Below are positions 58,501 through 64,000 of a stretch of 64,000 bases of DNA, one piece after another. The notes below the pieces were generated by a model. It made no database searches. It was given only the letters and a program-made list of their open reading frames with translations, and was not told where the DNA came from. The position numbers and the translations under genes were made by a program. Origin of the DNA: Berberis thunbergii (lineage: Eukaryota; Streptophyta; Magnoliopsida; Ranunculales; Berberidaceae); NCBI GenBank assembly GCA_003290165.1, contig QNQO01006246.1, positions 1 through 64,000 on the forward strand. The letters are read 5' to 3'. The first letter of the stretch is position 1; each line of letters begins with the position of its first letter.

Positions 58501-61500
58501 GAGTTCAGACCAGATGTCGTTTGTGACATCGTAGTCAGTCGCGTTTACTAGAAGTAATCTTTGTAGTCAGTTTCATGAGTCCAAACCAGATAAAGTTAGC
58601 GTGATCAAACTGCATGAGTCCGAGCCAGATGAAGTCAATTTGACTAGTCTTAAGTTGGGCATGTGAACTAGGGGTGGGCATTTAGGACCGAAAACCCGAA
58701 CCGAACCGATAACCGGACCGATCGGGTCGGTTCGGATCGGTTTTAATTAATTAAAAAAAATTCGATTGTAAAAGCCCGGCCCGGCCCGAAATTTCTGGTC
58801 CGGGCCTCGGTTTCCATTTCTGAAGCCCGTCTAATAACCGGCCCGGCCCGACCTTCACTTAACTAATTACTCTCCCCCCTCAACTTCTCTCATTTTCACA
58901 TCTCTTCACGTTCTCCCCTCACTCTCACAGAGAGTCGAAATCACTCCTCAATCGCTCCTCACACTCACAGAGAAAGGAGTATCACTCCTCAATCGAAAGT
59001 CGAAATCACTCCTCACTCCCTCGAAGATCACTCCCTCTCCCCTCACAGCGAAGCACCGACCTCCAAAGAGCGCCGCCTAAGCACACAGCGAAGCACCCTC
59101 TCCTCTCGCACTCTCCTCTCTTCCACACAGCGAAGCACGCTAGCGAAACACCCTCTCCTCTCGCACTCTCCTCTCCCTCCTCTCGCGCTCTCCTCTCCCC
59201 TCTCGCACTCTCCTCTCCCTCTCACTTCCACACAGCGAATCACCCTCTCCTCTCGCACTCTCTCCGTCTCACTTCCACACAGCGAAGCACCCTCGAAGCA
59301 TCGATCGCCATCGACTGCCGCCTCCCTCTCCTCTCCCTCTCACAGCGAAGCATCGACCGCCATCGAAGTGAACTGGAGGCTGTTTTCGATGGAGGCCGGT
59401 GTCTGGGAACCAGTGGTTGAACGAGATTTCTCAGTGATCAGATCTTCTCTCTCAGTGGTTGAACAAGATCTTCTCTCTCAGTGATCAGATCCTCTCTCTC
59501 AAATCTTGAACCAGTGATCAACTTGAACCAGTGATCAGATCTAATCTTGAACCAGTGATCAACTTGAACCAGTGATCAGATCTTCTCTCTCAGATCTTGA
59601 TTCTCAGATCTTTTCTCTCAGATCTTGATGATCGTATCTTCTCTCCCAGATCTTGATCAAGACTTGATCAGATCTTGATCGGATCAGATCTTGATCAGAT
59701 CAGATCAGATCTTGATCAGATCAGATCTTTATCTTGATCAGAACGTGATCAGACCGATTTTATTTTTTTATTTTTTTTGTAATTTGCTGTTTGTTTTTTT
59801 TGTAATTTTTTTATATAATTTTGTACTTACGATGAAATTTTTTTTTAATTACTGTATGAATTTTTTTTTTGCTTTTAGAACCGAGACCGGCCCGAAACCG
59901 GCCCGTAATTCGGTTAACCGGGACCTCGGTTACCCGGTCAACTCGGTCCGGTTTCGGTTCTCATAAACATGGGCCCGAATTTTTCGGGCCGGTTTTCGGT
60001 TTTTAACTTTTGGGCCGGTTAACCGTACTTGCCCAGCCCTAATGTGAACTTGATCTTTGTCGGATTCGTTTCTTGTTGGACTTGATTCTTCTCGGGCCCG
60101 TCGAATATGTTTTCTGTCCATGTCGGATACGTCTCTTGTTGGATCAGCCTCTACTCGAGCCTGTCGGATATGTTTCTTGTTGGATCAACCTCTACTCGGG
60201 CCTGTTGGATATGTCTCCTGTCTATGTCGAATATGTCTCAATGTCGGGCTCATTTCCATTCGTGCCTATCCTTCGGATTCGTTTTCCATTCAGACTCGTC
60301 CTCCGATTTCATTCTTCATTTGGACTCGTCCTCTGGATTTTTTATTTTTTATTTTTATTCGAGTTCGTCCTCTATGGGCTAGCTCTATTCGAGCTATCCT
60401 CCGGATTAATTTTTCACTCGGGTTCATCCTCCACGGGCTAGCTTCTACTTGGGCTCGTGGATCTGCGGACTTGCGAACCTGCCAAAGACTAGAACAAGTA
60501 ACAAAACTTTAAACTAATAATTATGCTGCCAACTGGGTTCAAACCCACAACCTGAATTTTTTTAAACAATTGCTTTACCAACTCTGTTGGTGCTCATTTG
60601 ATGGAATATTTAGTTTTGCGTCCTTATATCCAGAAGTACCGGGATTACATGTCTAATTCACAGGACACAATTTTAGTCATTTCAGCCCAAATAGAATATT
60701 GGATTTTCGTTACCATTGATGTTGAAAACAATTATGGATGATCGTAATATTCTCCCGTTTTGTTACTCAATTGTGATCAAGCATAGGTTTTTTTTTAAAA
60801 AGGAAACTGTCGTACCCCACGGACAGCGCCAAACTGATGCGTATTGAAATCGTCTTCCTGTGAGTTTGACCTGCAAAGCAATTGTTAGACTGCCAAAGAT
60901 TACCTTTTTGGTGGCCAAAGACACTCCGATGCTTAAGTCAATAACTCTGTTGGAAGAAGGAAGTAAATCTGGACAAAGCACAGTTAAAGTTGCATCATGT
61001 AGATAGGATAGCCGAATCGATCTCTCTCGAATCGAGTTGAGAGCCAATTGAGTACCTTTCATACCTTTTTTTTTTTTACCTTGTACATAATGAGTGAATT
61101 GATGACTGCATTCAGTTGTGTGCGTGACTTAAGCTCGGTTGGCGCAATGAAGGGAAAATTTATTGTAACGGTATCCTCCTTCATTGAGATGAGAGTGATT
61201 CCCTCCGTCTCCACGGTCCATCAATATTTATGATGACTTAAGCCTTCGTAACGACTCTCCAACATTTATGGTGACTTGAGCCACGTGTATAGCCATGATC
61301 GGCTGACGATTTCATGTATCATTAGGATTTATTTTGTAAAGCTACTAGGCATATCTTACTCCTGTTTATTACTATAAAATGTCGAATCAATGATGTTTTT
61401 ATTTATTTCTAAGTTATTTTCTGAAGTACCATGATTTTCATCTTATTTTATTGTATTATTGATTTTTTATTCTGACTGCCTAGGGAACAAGTATGGGTAT

Positions 61501-63569
61501 GGGGTACCACAATAAAATGTAATTCAACTTATTCTTTTGAAAATCTTTTGGGACTTACAATGAGACTTTCCCTCTTACCATCGAGGCTTAAGCCTTGTAA
61601 TATGGGTATATATAGCTCATGCCTTTTGTGTAAGACAATAAGAGGCTTAAACTTATTCTCTAATAAATTTGTTGCTCATGATTGAACTCATTTGGCTAAA
61701 CTGCAGGGCAACAACCACATCATTGATATGCATGTTTATGCCTTTAACCTAGCAATACAGGAGTTATCATAGATAGTGACGTGTTATGTTCCTCACTTGT
61801 GCATTCTTATAAACTTGTGTTTTTATCATAAACATGTGATATGAGGTTATTTCATATCGATATTTGTGTTAACTCGTGAAGTACTGTATATGCATATCAC
61901 TTTGATTTCAGTAACTTTTAAGTGTTTTGGACGTTCTTATATTGTTTAAACTACATGCTAGAGGTTTTTTTTTTTTTTTGTGGGGATGGGTTATTCCTTT
62001 ATCATTGTTACAAATTTTATCATTAGTCATTGTGTAACATTTCTATTTATGATTCCAACTTTCTAAAATTCTCGAGGCTTTTAGATAGTTGCCTTAAGAA
62101 GAGCAAAGAGAAGAAATATGGAGCGGTTGGTTTTGGCTTGTGGAGGGGAGGCTGTCAATTCTGTTGATGACTTAACTCCTAATTGTCTTGGTTGGGCTGG
62201 ATTAGTATATGAGCACGTCCTTGGCGAAGAGAAATACACTTTTGTTGAAAATGTAAAGAATCCCCACTCCTGTACCATCTTGATAAAAGGTATATGAATT
62301 TCTCTTATTTCTTCTGGGCTGATAAGAGTTTAAATCCTGTATAGAGTTTCTCCTATTCCTTGATAATATTGTTAGTTGTTACTTATGGCACTTATTAGAT
62401 GAAATATGTCACTATTAATTACTTCTTGCATGTGCACTATGAAAACTTCTGCTTCCAGGGACGTGAACTAGGGATTTGTATGCATTCCTATTACCATGGA
62501 TTAGTTATTTAAGGTGTTCGCCAAGCTATTTGGTAGATTTATTTATTCTTAAAAAAGATTTGATGATTTTTTTTTTCAAAAGTTTGAATGAATGATATAC
62601 ACCTGGGGACTCTAAAAGTGACTCCCCTCATCAGAGTGGATTAGAACATAAGAAGTATGATTCACTTTGAATCCAAAGCTTTACAGTTTTGTCAATAAAG
62701 ATATTACTTTTTAATGTTAATCCACGTTGCTAAAGCATATCTTCTTTTTCCTTATTTAAATAGTAAATACCGTTACAAAAGTGTTAAATTTTTGAATCTT
62801 TGTCCTCGAATGAGTTACCACTATTTGTTAGATTTTACTTGATCCTTGAATTGGAACCAGGCAAGGGTTAAAACATCTAAGATGGGCGGGGGATATTTGT
62901 GAAATGTTAAATAGCTACATATTGAGTGTTCCCTTGCTACAAGTATTGGGAAATTGTATTTTATAGGGTAAAATGTGAGGACAAAACACTATATGCAATT
63001 AGGAATATTGGCAAGAAAAAATGCATTTGGTAAGCTACTTGGTCAGATTGGTCAAAGTTCATAAACTGTTTTTTGAAGACTACCTGGGAAAATCACTGGG
63101 ATTATGAGCAACTTCATAGAAGAAAATGGATTCAGAAAAAAAGTAGTAGTTAGTAAAAGAAAGATATGGGATATGTTATGTAGGTCTCATCCCTCTTTAT
63201 CGTTTCAGCATGTCATTAGTGTGACAGTGACATGCAGATGTGTGAAACTTATATTTTCTCTCCTTCTCTCTAAGTTTGGATTCTATGGAAATTTTTTTTT
63301 CTCTTGATGATTCCTTTTGCATTTGCTAACAACTAAGACCCTACTGTTTCTGCATGAACATGTAATTTATCAGGATATAGGCTTGCTAATTAAATTTATT
63401 TCATTATAATCTTCTAAAAGAATGTCCGATAATGTAGAATGGGGCTGAGCTCACTTTTCTATCTTATTTTGCAGGGCCCAATGACCATACAATTGCTCAA
63501 ATAAAGGATGCTGTTCGGGATGGTTTGAGAGCAGTAAAAAATACAATCGAGGATGAAGCTGTTATATTG
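46548..63569 (+). CDS. CCT6, T-complex protein 1 subunit zeta (partial, 3' end outside the window)
   Basis: One of eight subunits of the cytosolic group II chaperonin that folds tubulin, actin and other proteins using ATP. Exons: 46548-46681, 46749-46812, 47914-48049, 50884-51035, 51175-51222, 53337-53429, 53847-53953, 55141-55255, 55536-55622, 62085-62289, 63475-63569; all borders are GT/AG and phases agree, giving 412 codons of roughly 535. Seen: start [23 protein letters not shown]-1 signatures [21 protein letters not shown] (split by intron 1) and [12 protein letters not shown] with the nucleotide-binding GDGTT, then [28 protein letters not shown] and the [13 protein letters not shown] block. 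The product-side ATPase domain C-terminus (GAGA... onward) is expected after 64000. Introns 3, 5, 9 and 11 are swollen by transposons and a plastid insert; the exons appear undamaged. Confidence 0.96.
46813..47913. other. CCT6 intron 2
   Basis: Non-coding. T-run at about 46897. A patch with CACCACCATAACTCCACC and, 170 bp later, GGAGGGTGGTGGTGG could pair, but I could not delimit an element. Confidence 0.5.
48682..49232. mobile_element. DNA transposon in CCT6 intron 3 (TIR CTATGCAGTTAAAATG)
   Basis: Perfect 16-bp TIR, CTATGCAGTTAAAATG left and CATTTTAACTGCATAG right. Flanks CTCTCACT (48674-48681) and CTCTCATT (49233-49240), 7 of 8. Subterminal GATATAACG/CCGTTATA motifs on both sides. 551 bp, non-coding. 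The 8-bp TSD suggests hAT. Confidence 0.85.
49810..50624. mobile_element. hAT-type element in CCT6 intron 3 (TIR CAGTGTAGTCAAGG)
   Basis: TIR CAGTGTAGTCAAGG against reverse-complemented right end CATTGTAGTTAAGG, 12 of 14. Flanks ATTCATGC (49802-49809) and ATTCCTGC (50625-50632), 7 of 8. Subterminal GGCGCGCCT and GCCTCACGCCTCA motifs are typical of this widespread plant family. 815 bp, non-coding. A second copy starts at 63690. Confidence 0.85.
51557..51936 (+). other. Plastid-derived DNA (NUPT): rpl2 exon 1 end and intron, in CCT6 intron 5
   Basis: Translation from about 51559 gives [22 protein letters not shown], close to the end of plastid ribosomal protein L2 exon 1 ([22 protein letters not shown]). 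It is followed by the known start of the rpl2 group II intron (GTGTTGTTTGAGCTATTGAT, TTACGTAATTGGAGGTAACC, and later AAAGTGCCCCTTGTTTCAAA and GGGGAAAATAGAGATG). Only a fragment, with scattered changes. The right border is approximate. Confidence 0.75.
52297..53038. mobile_element. Candidate hAT-like element in CCT6 intron 5
   Basis: Left end GGGTCTATTTGATAG and reverse-complemented right end GGGTTTGTTTGACAC agree at 11 of 15. Subterminal ATGGAAAAT and TCATGGAAA motifs occur at both ends. The centre (52715-52850) repeats GGTCAACTTTGGTCAACA-like units. No TSD was recognised, so borders are provisional. Confidence 0.55.
53430..55140. other. CCT6 introns 6 and 7 (with exon 7 at 53847-53953)
   Basis: Apart from exon 7, AT-rich and non-coding; no transposon could be delimited. 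Confidence 0.5.
55871..57744 (-). mobile_element. Candidate non-autonomous LTR retrotransposon in CCT6 intron 9
   Basis: Two diverged direct repeats, 55871-56170 (300 bp) and 57469-57744 (276 bp), share ACTACGAAA(T/C)AATAATCG, TTATTTATAATCTTCC, GGCAAGCTAATTAACC and TGTAACTACTATTTTGGG-like blocks. The first has TGAT...ATCA ends. Next to the left copy, CAGGGAGTA on the - strand resembles a polypurine tract, which would put the element on -. The 1.3-kb interior has no gag or pol. No clear primer-binding site or TSD (CCATC left, CCGTT right). Confidence 0.55.
58320..58660. repeat. Degenerate repeats in the LTR element
   Basis: Variants of GCATGAGTCCGAGCCAGATG recur about six times (around 58385, 58435, 58500, 58585 and 58610). 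Confidence 0.65.
58669..60041. mobile_element. hAT-type element, TAGGGGTGGGCA family, nested in the LTR retrotransposon
   Basis: TIR TAGGGGTGGGCA left; the right end TGCCCAGCCCTA matches it at 11 of 12. Perfect 8-bp TSD ATGTGAAC at 58661-58668 and 60042-60049. Subterminal CCGAACCGAACCG and CGGCCCGG arrays occur as at 41877. The 1373-bp interior has CACAGCGAAGCACCCTCTCC repeats (59040-59300) and GATCAGATCTTGATC repeats (59510-59750). Confidence 0.93.
60056..60260. repeat. About 60-bp degenerate tandem repeat in the LTR element
   Basis: Units built on TCGGATATGTTTCTTGTTGG followed by ATCAGCCTCTACTCGGGCCT recur three to four times. Overlapping Ser/Cys-rich open frames here are by-products of the repeat. 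Confidence 0.65.
61322..62084. other. Distal part of CCT6 intron 9
   Basis: No element delimited. T-run at 61966-61980 near the acceptor. Confidence 0.5.
62290..63474. other. CCT6 intron 10
   Basis: AT-rich, non-coding, nothing delimited. Confidence 0.5.
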
Positions 63570-63689
63570 GTGAGATTCTAGTTTATAAAATTTTAAGCTA
63601 CATTTGTTTCTGTTACTTTTTTTAAGTGTTTATGGACCGTGCTATTTCAGTTTGTTTGTATCCTTGACCATAGAGAGTTTAGATCAGCC

Positions 63690-64000
63690 CAGTGTCGTCA
63701 GGGCGCAAAGGCGCACTCAAGGCTCAACACCATTGTTGTGCCTTAGGTGCAAGGCGGGGCGTAGGTTAATTAGAGCATTTGAAAATAATAGAAATCATAC
63801 ATTTACTCATAAAGTTAATATCTAGCATGTTAATTCATCCAAGAGAAAACAACAATTTTTCAAGATAAAAAATAGCATTATCAACCATAAAACTTGCACC
63901 CATAATTTCAAACTTAAATGTCAAATAGTCAATTATATCAAAAAATAAAAGTTTAAAATCAGTCCATACTTCATAGATAACAATTCTATAATCTATGGAG
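63690..64000. mobile_element. Start of a hAT-type element, cut by the window end, in CCT6 intron 11
   Basis: CAGTGTCGTCAGGGCGCAAA followed by GGCGCACTCAAGGC and TGCAAGGCGGGGCG resembles the left end of the element at 49810-50624. The right end lies outside the window, so length and TSD cannot be checked. Confidence 0.6.

Larger units (their letters stand above)
57755..61321 (-). mobile_element. Non-autonomous LTR retrotransposon in CCT6 intron 9
   Basis: LTRs 57755-58240 (486 bp) and 60835-61321 (487 bp) are clearly alike and have TGATGC...GTATCA ends on the + strand. Read on -, the 5' LTR is 60835-61321. It is followed by TTGGCGCTGTCCGTGGGG, which resembles a TGGCGCC-type primer-binding site, and AGGGGAGTAGTTGA precedes the other LTR like a polypurine tract. 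The interior has no gag/pol, only repeats and a nested hAT (58669-60041). Flanking bases share TTAG and GATT, but a precise 5-bp TSD is ambiguous. Confidence 0.8.

Noticed and set aside
60057..60512. Three overlapping open frames up to 151 codons on +
   Set aside because: Products of the degenerate 60-bp tandem repeat in the LTR element; the frames repeat the same residues shifted.
60533..60607. tRNA-like sequence (AGTTGGTAAAGCA ... GGTTTGAACCC on -)
   Set aside because: The acceptor stem and anticodon arm cannot be formed convincingly; probably a relic of a tRNA-derived sequence in the LTR element.
1..64000. CRISPR array, prokaryotic operon or phage-like module
   Set aside because: Repeats present are microsatellites, minisatellites, TIRs or LTRs; spacing and context do not fit, and the genes are spliced plant genes.

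Overview
The window is nuclear DNA from a flowering plant, most likely a eudicot. It is AT-rich and gene-poor. Its genes have many short exons separated by long introns with GT/AG borders, the protein families are plant ones (plant 14-3-3, FAR1-related protein, GH17 and GH28 fragments), and it carries plastid-derived insertions and many small transposons. I cannot name the species.

Three loci look like real genes. (1) A 14-3-3 gene on the + strand (21783-26576, four coding exons, 252 aa). A second copy of its first two exons lies inverted about 12 kb away (9215-9909, - strand); I cannot find its last two exons. (2) A FAR1-RELATED SEQUENCE gene on the - strand (30319-32358, 679 aa in one exon). 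Its C-terminus runs into a 36-bp coding minisatellite that has been cut short by a stop codon and two 1-base deletions. (3) CCT6, the zeta subunit of the cytosolic chaperonin TRiC/CCT, on the + strand from 46548. Eleven exons (412 codons) can be joined in frame; the gene continues past the right edge of the window.

Broken genes: a GH17 beta-1,3-glucanase fragment (5437-6676) split by a transposon, a polygalacturonase (GH28) fragment (43163-43715), an F-box first exon (34289-34373), LINE relics (18.4, 27.7-28.7 and 44.9-45.8 kb), and exon-like pieces of an unrecognised - strand gene between 13.4 and 19.4 kb.

Much of the rest is mobile DNA, and several elements can be delimited to the base by terminal inverted repeats (TIRs) and 8-bp target-site duplications (TSDs), the hAT pattern. 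One family has TIR CAAGGATGCAC (4758-7233, 32614-33302, 33768-34970); two of its members carry pieces of host-type genes. A second family has TIR TAGGGGTGGGCA (41877-42442, 58669-60041, with a possible relative at 42571-42913). A third type starts CAGTGT (18812-19086, 49810-50624, one cut by the window end at 63690). A tRNA-derived SINE (20253-20424) has a 10-bp TSD. CCT6 introns hold two side-by-side LTR-type elements, one with a hAT nested inside it, plus a plastid rpl2 fragment. A plastid trnK fragment at 32.5-33.4 kb is split by a hAT element.

I saw no CRISPR array, operon, rRNA gene or complete functional tRNA gene. The stretches between 7.2-9.2, 10.1-18.4, 28.7-29.9 and 35.0-40.9 kb are mostly AT-rich DNA without recognisable content.
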